From Leeuwenhoekiella sp044542075 (GTDB taxonomy: Bacteria; Bacteroidota; Bacteroidia; Flavobacteriales; Flavobacteriaceae), in assembly GCF_044542075.1 (NCBI RefSeq), contig NZ_JBITTU010000003.1, positions 1 through 64,000 of the forward strand: a DNA stretch of 64,000 bases, read 5' to 3'. A model generated the notes under the pieces. The model worked only from the letters and a program-made list of their open reading frames with translations, was not told the origin of the DNA and made no database searches. Below are positions 43,339 through 52,662 of this stretch, one piece after another (positions within the stretch are counted from its first letter, which is position 1; every line of letters begins with the position of its first letter). The translations under genes were made by a program, and so were the position numbers.

Positions 43339-43992
43339 AATATCTTTTAGTGTTATTTTTTTAGATCCTCTAAGTCTGTTCTGTATTTTTAGAAAAGCTA
43401 AAGCTGTAATAAAGGCATCTCCCATAGCCATATGACGGTCATTTTTAGAAATATTGAGTTCTTCGCAGAGTTCATCTAAACTATAAACTTTATCAGGGTT
43501 TGTGATATTTACAAGATGTACGCTGCGCTTAAAAAGCACACCGGTATCAGTAAATTTGTTTTTAAGTTTAGGAGCTCCTAATCGCTTTAAAGCATAGTTA
43601 ATTATTGCAATGTCAAAACCAACGTGATGGCCTACTAAAACTGCGTTGCCTATAAATTCAAGAAATAATTTTACAGTCTCTTCTTCAGAAATTTTAATTT
43701 GATTTCTATGTTGACGTAAAATACCGTGAATGGCAACAGCTTCTTCATTAAAGATTTCTTGTGATACATACACCTCAAGACTTTTAGCCAGTTGAATCTG
43801 ATTACTTTTTATTTCTAAAGCTCCAAGACTAAGCATTCTGTCTTTACGTGCATTTATTCCGGTTGTTTCGGTATCAAAAACTACAAAACGGGTATCTTTA
43901 ATTGTAGAAGGGCTAGCTTCTGAAAACGCTCTCGCGTAGGTTTTGTAGAATTCTGGCGGATCGGGTTTTTTGTCAAAAAAAGGAATACGCAT
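43330..43992 (-). CDS. DEDDh 3'-5' exonuclease (DNA polymerase III epsilon-like)
   Basis: A 220-residue exonuclease with the DEDDh catalytic set: Asp40 and Glu42 in FDTETTG, the Asp in HHVGFDIAIIN, and His and Asp in DRHMAMGDAFITA. It resembles the proofreading subunit of polymerase III but can also be a stand-alone nuclease. Its start is 3 bp from the stop codon of the cNMP/CBS/DUF294 gene, so they are one operon. This gene pair is common in other bacteria. Confidence 0.92.
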   Translation of the reverse strand: MRIPFFDKKPDPPEFYKTYARAFSEASPSTIKDTRFVVFDTETTGINARKDRMLSLGALEIKSNQIQLAKSLEVYVSQEIFNEEAVAIHGILRQHRNQIKISEEETVKLFLEFIGNAVLVGHHVGFDIAIINYALKRLGAPKLKNKFTDTGVLFKRSVHLVNITNPDKVYSLDELCEELNISKNDRHMAMGDAFITALAFLKIQNRLRGSKKITLKDILI

Positions 43993-43995
43993 AAT

Positions 43996-45906
43996 CTATT
44001 TAAGTTGGTAGCGTATGGTGAGTAATTCTTGAATGTCATGTATAGATTTAAAGCAACGTTTCAGCTTTAGTTTTTCGGCTTTACTTAAGGTTGCAAGTTC
44101 TATAAACCTTCCTGAGTCATCGTGTAAAATACCTTGTCTGGTTCTAAATTTTAACAGTGCTTTAAAGGCATAGGAGCAATTTTCGTAAATCTCCTTATTG
44201 TTATCTTCAACCTCAGCAAGACGTTCAAACCTTCCTGCAGTGTTGTTAATATTCCGCAGTTTATGCTGTAAACTTAAAACGCGTGCTGCATCTATTAAAG
44301 GCATTAGCGCTCGTGCTTTAATATCAAAGAAATCTTTATGATCCCCACTTTCTTCAACCAGGAATTGTCTAAAAAAACCGAGAGGTGACGGGCTTCTTAT
44401 AGCATCTTTTGCCATAACCCTATAAAAAGTTGTATTGCGATCTAGAGTTTGTAATATGCTGTCTGAAAGTTTTGTAACCAGTAGTGTGTCGCCATAAACA
44501 TAACTGTAGTCAAAGAATATAGCAGAAAGCAATTGACTTTCGGGTGAGGGTTCTAAAATCCATACACTAAATTGTTTTTGCCATTCTGATAATGACTGGC
44601 ACCATCTGGGATTACTTGCCATCATATCTGCAGGGCAATAGGCGTAACCCACTTTGTGCAAAGCTCTGGTAATGTGTCGTGCTAATTGAATAAAATAGGC
44701 TTGTGTATTCTCGTAATCTTCTTTAGGAACATCGTCAAACACTATTGCGTTATCTTGATCTGTATATAAAAGCTGCTCTTTGCGACCCTGACTCCCTAGA
44801 GCTAACCAAGCGAATTTACAAGGCGGTGGAGTTTCCATTTTCTTTAGTGCAAGCTCAATTGCACGTACCGCTATAGCATAATTAATTTCATTTAAGATAT
44901 TTAGAATCTGCGATAAGGGAAGATTCTGATCCAGATATTTTTTAAGTAGTTGCGCAACCCTCAGGCGTACTTCACGCAATCTTTTAGTACGTTTTGCAAG
45001 TTTTACTTCTTTAAGTAATACGACAGGATTATTAGCAAAAGAGACTACTACATCGTGCTCAGATAGTAATCCTAAAAGTTTAGTATCTGGCGTACCGTCT
45101 TCGGTAATACATAAATGATTTATGTCATTTCTAAGCATAATGAGTTGTGCTTGCGATACACTTAAGTCTTTCTGAAAACAGCGTACAGGAGCACTCATAA
45201 TGGAAGTGACCTCATCTGTGATGGGAAACTTACCGGTAGCAATCTTATCTCTAAGATCTCTATTTGTGATTATACCTAGAGGTTTATCATCGTCTGTTAC
45301 AACAATAGAACCTACACCGCGATGTTCCATTTTTAAAGCAGCAATTTTAATGGTTGTTTCAGGTGGACAGGTTAAAATATTTTTTGAATAGCGGGCTTTC
45401 TGAAGATCAAAAATCTCACTATTGCGCTCAACAGAATACTCAGTAAAAAGCTTTCCGCTTTCTTCTAAAGAATAGGGGTCGCTCACATTTGAAGCAAACG
45501 AAGCGATTAAAAAATTGCTTACATCTTTATGCTCTAATGCTATGGGTAAAAATAAGTCTATAGGAATACCATACAGAATTGACTCTTCATTTGCAGATGC
45601 AGAAAGCTCATAATCTTCTTTAGTGATTAATGGCCTTAGGCCAAAAAGGTCACCCTCGTCGCAAATATCAACGATTTTGGGCTCATTATCTTGCGTTCTA
45701 TATAGGCGTACGGCACCATCTTTAACCACATAAAACATCCCGTGGTTTTTCTCGTGCTCTTTAAAAACAGACTTGTTCTTTTCAAAATACAGCACATTTA
45801 CCTGTCCGGCTATAGTGAGTAAGCTTTCGGCCTCCAGAAACTGAAATGGTGGATACCGTTTTAAAAAATCTGCTACCCGCTCTGCTATGGTATTTTTAGT
45901 AGTCAT
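43996..45906 (-). CDS. cNMP-binding / CBS / DUF294 nucleotidyltransferase-like protein
   Basis: A 636-residue protein with, in order, a cyclic-nucleotide-binding fold (about 15-130), two CBS domains (about 165-290), a DUF294 nucleotidyltransferase-like domain (about 330-460, with LGSQGRKEQLLYTDQDNAIVF) and a C-terminal DUF294_C helical domain (about 490-636). The GSQGR...DQD signature fits GlnD-type nucleotidyltransferases. It probably senses nucleotides and modifies a partner. It lies upstream of the exonuclease gene, and 14 bp downstream of tadA in the same direction. Confidence 0.92.
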   Translation of the reverse strand: MTTKNTIAERVADFLKRYPPFQFLEAESLLTIAGQVNVLYFEKNKSVFKEHEKNHGMFYVVKDGAVRLYRTQDNEPKIVDICDEGDLFGLRPLITKEDYELSASANEESILYGIPIDLFLPIALEHKDVSNFLIASFASNVSDPYSLEESGKLFTEYSVERNSEIFDLQKARYSKNILTCPPETTIKIAALKMEHRGVGSIVVTDDDKPLGIITNRDLRDKIATGKFPITDEVTSIMSAPVRCFQKDLSVSQAQLIMLRNDINHLCITEDGTPDTKLLGLLSEHDVVVSFANNPVVLLKEVKLAKRTKRLREVRLRVAQLLKKYLDQNLPLSQILNILNEINYAIAVRAIELALKKMETPPPCKFAWLALGSQGRKEQLLYTDQDNAIVFDDVPKEDYENTQAYFIQLARHITRALHKVGYAYCPADMMASNPRWCQSLSEWQKQFSVWILEPSPESQLLSAIFFDYSYVYGDTLLVTKLSDSILQTLDRNTTFYRVMAKDAIRSPSPLGFFRQFLVEESGDHKDFFDIKARALMPLIDAARVLSLQHKLRNINNTAGRFERLAEVEDNNKEIYENCSYAFKALLKFRTRQGILHDDSGRFIELATLSKAEKLKLKRCFKSIHDIQELLTIRYQLK

Positions 45907-45919
45907 TCTTTAAAGTAAA

Positions 45920-46375
45920 CTAATTAAGATTTCGTTTTTCGATAAAAAAGCGCTTTAGAAGTGCTGCGGCCTCATTTTGCATCACCCCACTGCTTACCGT
46001 AGTTTTAGGATGTATCTGGGTGCCCATTTTTTTAAAACCTCTCATTTCATCAGAAGCTGCATATACAATACGTGATAGCTGACTCCAGTATAATGCTCCT
46101 GCACACATTTGGCAAGGCTCAAGCGTCACATAAAGTGTGCATTCTTTGAGGTATTTACCGCCCAGATAATTTGCTGCAGAGGTAATGGCTTGCATTTCTG
46201 CATGTGCTGTAACATCGTTTAATCGTTCTGTGAGATTGTGTGCTCTGGCAATTATTGTATTGTTAACTGTGATTACCGCGCCTACAGGAATCTCACCAAG
46301 TTCAAAAGCGGTTTCTGCTTCCTGCATTGCTTTTTTCATAAAGTAGTAATCATCAAAAGGTTCTATTAATGCCAT
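45920..46375 (-). CDS. tadA: tRNA adenosine deaminase / nucleoside deaminase
   Basis: A 151-residue zinc deaminase. It likely converts adenosine-34 to inosine in tRNA-Arg, the essential wobble modification. The zinc site is His58-x-Glu60 (AHAEMQAI) plus Cys88-x2-Cys91 (EPCQMCAGAL). A related guanine deaminase role cannot be ruled out, but the sequence order and length fit TadA. It is the first gene of a tadA-DUF294-exonuclease operon, divergent from dxs. Confidence 0.9.
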   Translation of the reverse strand: MALIEPFDDYYFMKKAMQEAETAFELGEIPVGAVITVNNTIIARAHNLTERLNDVTAHAEMQAITSAANYLGGKYLKECTLYVTLEPCQMCAGALYWSQLSRIVYAASDEMRGFKKMGTQIHPKTTVSSGVMQNEAAALLKRFFIEKRNLN

Positions 46376-46536
46376 TGCAAAGTATTTGAAGAAGTAAGAT
46401 AAAAAGATTTAATCATTAAGTAAGGCTAAAAATCGAGAGGCTTACTGCTTTTAATGGTTTAGAAATTTTCTAACTTTTTGAGAAGTGCGCTCACATCATT
46501 TTAATAGAGGAAACTAATTATTTATCGAACATCGGC

Positions 46537-46544
46537 TACCTTTG
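46537..46544 (+). promoter_or_regulatory. Putative -7 promoter element of dxs
   Basis: TACCTTTG matches TAnnTTTG and ends only 4 bp before the dxs ATG, so the transcript would be leaderless or nearly so. No clear TTG box is seen at the expected -33 position. Confidence 0.55.
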
Positions 46545-46548
46545 TTTT

Positions 46549-48318
46549 ATGAACTATCGTGTTTTAGAAACCCTTGACGATCCGGCAGATTTACGCAAAT
46601 TACCGGTTAAAGATTTGGCTGAAGTTGCAGCAGAGTTGCGGCGTTTTATTATAAATATCGTTGCAACAAAAGAAGGTCATTTAGGAGCAAGTTTGGGAGT
46701 AGTAGAACTTACTCTGGCATTGCATTATGCCTTTAATACTCCTGATGATAAATTAATTTGGGATGTGGGGCACCAGGCTTATGGGCATAAAATTTTAACC
46801 GGTAGAAGATCACTTTTTGAAACTAACAGACAATATAAAGGTATTAGTGGTTTTCCTAAACGAGACGAAAGTGTGTATGATACGTTTGGAGCGGGACATT
46901 CAAGCACATCAATATCTGCAGCTTTAGGAATGGCACTAGCTGCAAAAATTCAAAATAATACAACCAGACACCATATTGCAGTTATAGGTGATGCATCTGT
47001 AGCGAGTGGGATGGCGTTTGAAGCGCTTAACCATGCGGGAGACAGCGATGCAAATATACTTGTAATCCTTAATGACAATGCAATAGGTATAGACCCCAGT
47101 GTAGGCGCATTAAAAAACTACCTTACGAGCGTAAAAACCGGAAGTCAGGGGCAGGATAATATTTTTGAAGCATTAAATTTTAATTATTTTGGACCTGTAG
47201 ATGGTCATGATATTGAGAAACTATTAGAGATTTTTAAAACGCTAAAAAAAATAAAAGGGCCAAAGTTTCTACACGTCATTACCACAAAAGGAAAAGGACT
47301 GAAACAAGCAGAAGACGATCAGGTAGTTTACCACGCTCCCGGAAAATTCAACGCAATTACGGGAGAGTTAACTCCTAAAAGCAAGGATGCTCAACCCCCA
47401 AAATATCAAGATGTCTTCGGGCTTACGTTAGTTGAGCTTGCGGAAAAAAATGAGAAAATTGTAGGTATAACTCCCGCAATGCCTACAGGAAGTTCGTTAA
47501 AGTATATGATGCGGCGTTTTCCGGAACGGGCATTTGACGTAGGTATAGCAGAACAGCATGCTGTAACTCTGGCCGCAGGTATTGCGGCAGAAGGATTGAT
47601 TCCTTTTTGTGCGATTTACTCTACCTTTTTACAGCGTGCTTATGATCAGGTTATTCATGATGTTGCATTACAAGGTCTTCCGGTAGTTTTTTGCATAGAT
47701 CGTGCGGGTCTGGTGGGCGAAGATGGGGCAACACATCACGGCGTTTTTGATTTAGCCTATTTGCGCTGCATTCCAGATTTAATTATTTACGCTCCTCGGA
47801 ATGAAGCCGGGTTGCGTAACATACTATATACAGCACAATTGGGCTTACAACTTCCAATCGCGATTCGGTATCCACGTGGTCGGGGAAACACTTTAGAATG
47901 GCAACTTCCGTTTACAAAAATTGAAATAGGAAAGGCAGAACATCTTATTCAAGGTTCTAAACTAGCAATCTTAGCAACCGGCAATTTTACAGATATAGCA
48001 GTAGCGCTTGCTGAAGAATTTAAGGGTGCTGTTTCGGTTTACTTCTTTGGGTTTGTAAAACCTTTAGATTTAAGTGCACTCAGACGTATTTTTGAAACTT
48101 ACACGACTGTCGTTACACTTGAAGATAGCGCCAAAGCGGGAGGTTTTGGGAGTGCTGTTGTAGAAGAAGCGGCGCATTTTAAATTTACAGGAAAACTTGA
48201 AATTTTAGGAATACCTGATGCGTTTATAGAGCATGGTTCAACGGCGCAACTTTATACTTCTATAGGTTTAGATATTGAAAGCATTAGACAGAAAATTAAA
48301 AGTCTTCTTTCAGAATAA
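46549..48318 (+). CDS. dxs: 1-deoxy-D-xylulose-5-phosphate synthase
   Basis: The 589-residue thiamine-diphosphate enzyme condenses pyruvate and glyceraldehyde 3-phosphate in the first step of the MEP isoprenoid pathway. The motifs are GHLGASLGVVELT (about 44-56), DVGHQAYGHKILTG, the thiamine-binding GDASVASGMAFEALN...LNDN, and the catalytic AEQHAVTLAAG. Its C-terminal transketolase domain is intact. The length is slightly below that of E. coli Dxs (620), as in other Bacteroidota. It is convergent with dgt, with the stop codons one base apart. Confidence 0.95.
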   Translation: MNYRVLETLDDPADLRKLPVKDLAEVAAELRRFIINIVATKEGHLGASLGVVELTLALHYAFNTPDDKLIWDVGHQAYGHKILTGRRSLFETNRQYKGISGFPKRDESVYDTFGAGHSSTSISAALGMALAAKIQNNTTRHHIAVIGDASVASGMAFEALNHAGDSDANILVILNDNAIGIDPSVGALKNYLTSVKTGSQGQDNIFEALNFNYFGPVDGHDIEKLLEIFKTLKKIKGPKFLHVITTKGKGLKQAEDDQVVYHAPGKFNAITGELTPKSKDAQPPKYQDVFGLTLVELAEKNEKIVGITPAMPTGSSLKYMMRRFPERAFDVGIAEQHAVTLAAGIAAEGLIPFCAIYSTFLQRAYDQVIHDVALQGLPVVFCIDRAGLVGEDGATHHGVFDLAYLRCIPDLIIYAPRNEAGLRNILYTAQLGLQLPIAIRYPRGRGNTLEWQLPFTKIEIGKAEHLIQGSKLAILATGNFTDIAVALAEEFKGAVSVYFFGFVKPLDLSALRRIFETYTTVVTLEDSAKAGGFGSAVVEEAAHFKFTGKLEILGIPDAFIEHGSTAQLYTSIGLDIESIRQKIKSLLSE

Positions 48319-48319
48319 C

Positions 48320-49648
48320 TTATTTCACATCAAGCCCTTTTATTTTTTTGTAATTGCGCAACGCCTTACCGTCTGTCATTGTTGAAACTTCAGCACAAAT
48401 CTGAATCAGATTAGCGTATAGACTTTTTTCAGATTGATCTACAGGAGCCAGTAATTTCTGAATAAGCCTGTTGTAGTGGGTGTCATTATTATCTAAGGCT
48501 CTGCAGCGCGCTTCAAGAAGGGTTGAGAGGATTTCGTAGCCGGCAATTTCTTTTTCTATTACCTCACGACTGTTATAAATACGATTAATACTAAGATTTA
48601 TAATGTCTGTAATCTGTGCCTGATAGGCACTTTTATCTATTAGAGAATGACTAAATGTGCCTGCCAGAATTTCTTCTTCGTATTTCATAAATGTTTCAAC
48701 ACTCTCGTTAATGAGCGTTCCTATAGCTAAGGCTCTCAAATAACTTACACGATCTGCGGTGTCTTGTAGTGCGTTGTATTTATTACGGTCTATGGTGTTA
48801 CCCACCAGTTTTACCATATATTCTAAAGCATATTCTTCAGGAATTAAACCTAGATTAATACCGTCTTCAAAGTCAATGATGGTATAACAAATATCATCTG
48901 CGGCTTCTACTAAAAACGCAAGCGGGTGACGTGACCAGCTTAGATGCTCAGCACTACGATTCATTAAGCCTAGTTCAACCGCAACGTCATCAAAGAGTTC
49001 TTTTTCAGATTGAAAGAAGCCATATTTTTTATCTGAAATATGATCTGTAGGTTTATGAGGTAGCGATTCTTTTGGGTATTTTGTAAATGCTCCTAATGTC
49101 GCATACGAGAGACGTAAACCTCCGGGAGCACCCGGCTTACTTTGTGAAAGTACTTTAAAGCCGTTTGCATTACCTTCAAACTTGATGAGGTCCTGGTATT
49201 CTTTTGCTGTAAGGCTGTCTTTATAACGAGCACCGTATCCGCTTTTAAAAAATTCGCCAATTGCTTTTTCTCCAGAATGCCCAAAAGGCGGATTCCCAAT
49301 ATCGTGTGCAAGGGCAGCTGCAGCTACGATAGCCCCAAAGTCATTAAACTGATATCCGTGAATTTGCTCTAAGTGTGGGTATTTTTCGATAATACGTTTA
49401 CCTACCATTCTACCCAGGGAACGTCCTACCACAGAAACTTCCATACTGTGAGTAAGTCGAGTGTGTACAAAATCTGTTTTAGAAAGCGGAATGACTTGCG
49501 TTTTATCCTGTAAGCTTCTAAAAGGTGCAGAAAATATGATGCGGTCGTAATCAACTTCAAAACCCAGGCGGGTGTCGTCTTGTTCTATTCTTAAGCGTTT
49601 TGCAGTGTCGCCCTGACGTTTTAGAGACAGTAATTGCTCCCAGTTCAT
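48320..49648 (-). CDS. dgt: Deoxyguanosinetriphosphate triphosphohydrolase (dGTPase-like)
   Basis: A 442-residue HD-domain enzyme that hydrolyses dGTP or other dNTPs to nucleoside and triphosphate. The HD motifs are TRLTHSMEVSVVGR (near residue 70), AALAHDIGNPPFGHSGE (about 115-130) and, later, EAADDICYTIIDFEDG. The ATG at 49648 (MNWEQLLSLKR) is used because family similarity starts there. The frame also offers an ATG one codon upstream and a TTG at 49660, judged less likely. It faces dxs. Confidence 0.93.
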   Translation of the reverse strand: MNWEQLLSLKRQGDTAKRLRIEQDDTRLGFEVDYDRIIFSAPFRSLQDKTQVIPLSKTDFVHTRLTHSMEVSVVGRSLGRMVGKRIIEKYPHLEQIHGYQFNDFGAIVAAAALAHDIGNPPFGHSGEKAIGEFFKSGYGARYKDSLTAKEYQDLIKFEGNANGFKVLSQSKPGAPGGLRLSYATLGAFTKYPKESLPHKPTDHISDKKYGFFQSEKELFDDVAVELGLMNRSAEHLSWSRHPLAFLVEAADDICYTIIDFEDGINLGLIPEEYALEYMVKLVGNTIDRNKYNALQDTADRVSYLRALAIGTLINESVETFMKYEEEILAGTFSHSLIDKSAYQAQITDIINLSINRIYNSREVIEKEIAGYEILSTLLEARCRALDNNDTHYNRLIQKLLAPVDQSEKSLYANLIQICAEVSTMTDGKALRNYKKIKGLDVK

Positions 49649-49837
49649 CATAATTTTCAATTTTGAGCAAGATACATTTTTTGTAAAATTTTTGGTTATT
49701 TGATTTATAGCGTTTTCGCAGATCTCTTAACATTAAGGTAACCATGATGTAACCCCTAGCTTACGAATTGATAACAATGCATTAACCCTCTAGCGGTTCT
49801 TTAGCAACATCTTTGCAGCGATAAATAAAATCGAACA

Positions 49838-52621
49838 ATGAGACAATTCTATCTGTTTTTACTAGGACTTATAATTACCGCAGGTGCTTTTGCACAAGGT
49901 AGCGGAAGTATAGTAGGAGTGTTGAGTGATAAAGAAGTTAATAATGAGCCTTTACCATTTGCTACAGTTCAAATTAAAGGAACAACTAAAGGAACAACTA
50001 CAGACTTTGATGGTTTATACGAGATTGCTAATGTAGAAGCAGGTTCTTATACCGTAGTATTTAGCTTTGTAGGTTATGAGACGGTAGAAATACCTAATGT
50101 AACTGTAGAGGCGGGTAAAGTAACTACAATAAATACGGGTCTTGGTGCTACCGCTGCAGCTTTAGATGAGGTGGTAATTACTACAACTGTTTCAAGAGAA
50201 TCTGAGGTAGCACTGCTTTTAGAACAAAAAAATGCCACCTCAATACAACAAAGTATTGGAGCAGATGAGTTAGCTCGTAAAGGAGTTAGTGACGCAGCAG
50301 CAGCAATAGCTAAGATTTCTGGAGTTTCTAAACAATCTGGGGGTTCGGGTAATGTTTATGTGCGTGGTTTGGGAGATCGATACTTAAACACAACTTATAA
50401 CGGTTTATCATTACCTTCAAATAATATTGAACGTAAGAATATTAATCTTGATCTTTTTCCTTCAGACATTATTCAAAATGTCGCCGTTAGTAAAGCGTAC
50501 TCTACTAAATTTTACGGAGACTTTGCGGCTTCAAATGTAGATGTAATTGCTAAAGACTATAAAGGTCAGGGCTTCTTAGATATTTCGCTAGGAACGGGAG
50601 TTAACTCCCGCGCATTAGGTAAAGATTTTGTACGTAGCGAGGGTACTGGTTATTTTGGTTTTTATAACCGATATGATAACAACCCTTTCGCAGTAGTTCT
50701 TTCTCAACCTGTAGATCCTGTAGATGGTGGTCAGCCTATTAATTTAAATGGAAGTATATCTGGTGGTACCTCTTTTAATTTTAAAAACGATACTCGCTTA
50801 AGTGTTTTTGCTACTGCATCTTTTTCAAACGACTTTGAGTATAGAAGAGGTTCACAGGCAGATTTTACAAGTGAATACAAACAGCGTTTTGATGATGTTG
50901 AAGAATTTGAATACTCTACAACAACAACAGCGATGGCAAACTTAATTTACCGCATTAATAGCAAACACCGCATTTCATATAACTCGTTATTCCTAAATAG
51001 TTCGTCAGATGAGGTAGGGGATTATGGTATTGACGGTACTGGTACAAATAGAGATGCAATCATTAATACAGATGAAGGCTTTTTTGTACGGAATATTCTT
51101 TTTAGCCAGGATATGATTTTTGTAAATCAGCTTTCTGGAGATCATCAAATTAATGACAAATTTGAACTTAGCTGGGGTGTAGGATACAACCGTGTATTTG
51201 CAAGACAGCCAGATCGTAAGCGATTTACACTTGAAAATTATCAAAACGCTTTAGATAATGATCCAACTACAAATCCTTCGTTTTACAATAATACAAATTT
51301 TGATAACCAGCGCTATTTTCAGAATATAGAGGATGAAGAATTAAACAGCCGCTTAAATCTTGAGTACACAGCATCAGAGACTGTAAAATTCAATTTCGGA
51401 TATAATGGTAGAACTAAAACACGTGATTTTGATAACACTAGATATGGTTATGATCTAAAACAACCACGTACCGAAGTGACCGATATTGACAATCTTGATG
51501 GGGTATTTAATCTTGACAATTTATCAACGGTTTATGATACCTATGTATTTAGGCCTCTTGCTCCTGAAATCGGACTTACTAATAGAAACTTACCGGGCAA
51601 TTTAGAGAATACCTATAATGGTAAGCTAGATATACATGCAGGTTACGTGAATGCTGAGATAACAACAGGTGACTGGTTATTTGTTCCTGGTATTCGTATC
51701 GAATCATTTAGGCAATCTATCGCTTATGACGTAATTAACTTAGGTAATAGTGGGGTTGGTGAAGCCAGTGGCTATGACAATTTTTACTTGCCAAGTTTAA
51801 ATGTGAAGTACGGATTGAATGACGATTCTAACCTACGTTTTTCATTTTCAAAAACAATTTCTTTTCCAGAATTTAAAGAGGTTGCGCCGTTTGTATATGA
51901 AGATGTTACCCAGCGTGTAGGAGGTAATCCTGACCTGTTAAATGATCCTGCTGTTTCAAACATATACAATCTTGATTTAAAATACGAGTGGTTTTATGGT
52001 AAGGGTGAGTTGCTCTCTGTATCTGCTTTTGGTAAAGAAATTAATGATCCTATAAACAAGGTAATCGCAAATGATGCTACAGGTACTCAGCGTTATTTTA
52101 GAACAGGTGATAAGGCAAATGTATATGGGTTAGAGCTTGAGCTGCGCAAGAACTTATTAATGGATGAGGATGATCAATCTACTCTTTCTGCGGGTCTAAA
52201 TGCGACTGTGATGAAAACAGAACAAAAACTTAAAAGCTCAGACGGTCTGTTCTCATCTACTCTTGATCGTACAGATGAACTACAGGGTGCATCGCCATTT
52301 TTGATTAATGCTGATTTAAGTTACAGCCCTACACGTTTTAAAAATTACAAACCCGTAGCCAATATTATCTACTCTTATTTTGACGATCGTATAGAGGCAC
52401 TAGGAGCTGGGCAATTGGGCAATATCGTTGAGAAAGGAGTGCATAATCTTGATTTTGTATTGCGTAATGAATTGGGTCGTGACTGGGAGATTAATCTTAG
52501 TGCTAAAAACTTACTAGATCCTAATATTCAATATTTTAGAGCAGAGTCTGCTGGAGATATTATTATCTCAAATTATAAAAGAGGTATAGATATGAGCCTT
52601 TCTGTAAAATATTCATTCTAA
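49838..52621 (+). CDS. TonB-dependent receptor with carboxypeptidase-like N-terminal domain
   Basis: A 927-residue outer-membrane receptor. It has a signal peptide ending AFAQ, a carboxypeptidase D regulatory-like domain (about 23-110, with PFATVQIKGTTKGTTTDFDG), a plug domain (about 125-240, VYVRGLGDRYLNTTYNG) and a barrel ending in DMSLSVKYSF. The substrate cannot be read from sequence. The gene is followed 41 bp later by a beta-helix-like lipoprotein, a likely partner. A near-consensus -7 box (CATCTTTG) is at 49808-49815. Confidence 0.93.
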   Translation: MRQFYLFLLGLIITAGAFAQGSGSIVGVLSDKEVNNEPLPFATVQIKGTTKGTTTDFDGLYEIANVEAGSYTVVFSFVGYETVEIPNVTVEAGKVTTINTGLGATAAALDEVVITTTVSRESEVALLLEQKNATSIQQSIGADELARKGVSDAAAAIAKISGVSKQSGGSGNVYVRGLGDRYLNTTYNGLSLPSNNIERKNINLDLFPSDIIQNVAVSKAYSTKFYGDFAASNVDVIAKDYKGQGFLDISLGTGVNSRALGKDFVRSEGTGYFGFYNRYDNNPFAVVLSQPVDPVDGGQPINLNGSISGGTSFNFKNDTRLSVFATASFSNDFEYRRGSQADFTSEYKQRFDDVEEFEYSTTTTAMANLIYRINSKHRISYNSLFLNSSSDEVGDYGIDGTGTNRDAIINTDEGFFVRNILFSQDMIFVNQLSGDHQINDKFELSWGVGYNRVFARQPDRKRFTLENYQNALDNDPTTNPSFYNNTNFDNQRYFQNIEDEELNSRLNLEYTASETVKFNFGYNGRTKTRDFDNTRYGYDLKQPRTEVTDIDNLDGVFNLDNLSTVYDTYVFRPLAPEIGLTNRNLPGNLENTYNGKLDIHAGYVNAEITTGDWLFVPGIRIESFRQSIAYDVINLGNSGVGEASGYDNFYLPSLNVKYGLNDDSNLRFSFSKTISFPEFKEVAPFVYEDVTQRVGGNPDLLNDPAVSNIYNLDLKYEWFYGKGELLSVSAFGKEINDPINKVIANDATGTQRYFRTGDKANVYGLELELRKNLLMDEDDQSTLSAGLNATVMKTEQKLKSSDGLFSSTLDRTDELQGASPFLINADLSYSPTRFKNYKPVANIIYSYFDDRIEALGAGQLGNIVEKGVHNLDFVLRNELGRDWEINLSAKNLLDPNIQYFRAESAGDIIISNYKRGIDMSLSVKYSF

Positions 52622-52662
52622 AAAATAATAACCAAAAAAATTAAACTTAACACTTAAACAAA

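Noticed and set aside
49649..49660. TTG start of dgt at 49660
   Set aside because: Two ATG codons follow within five codons, and similarity to the family starts at MNWEQ.
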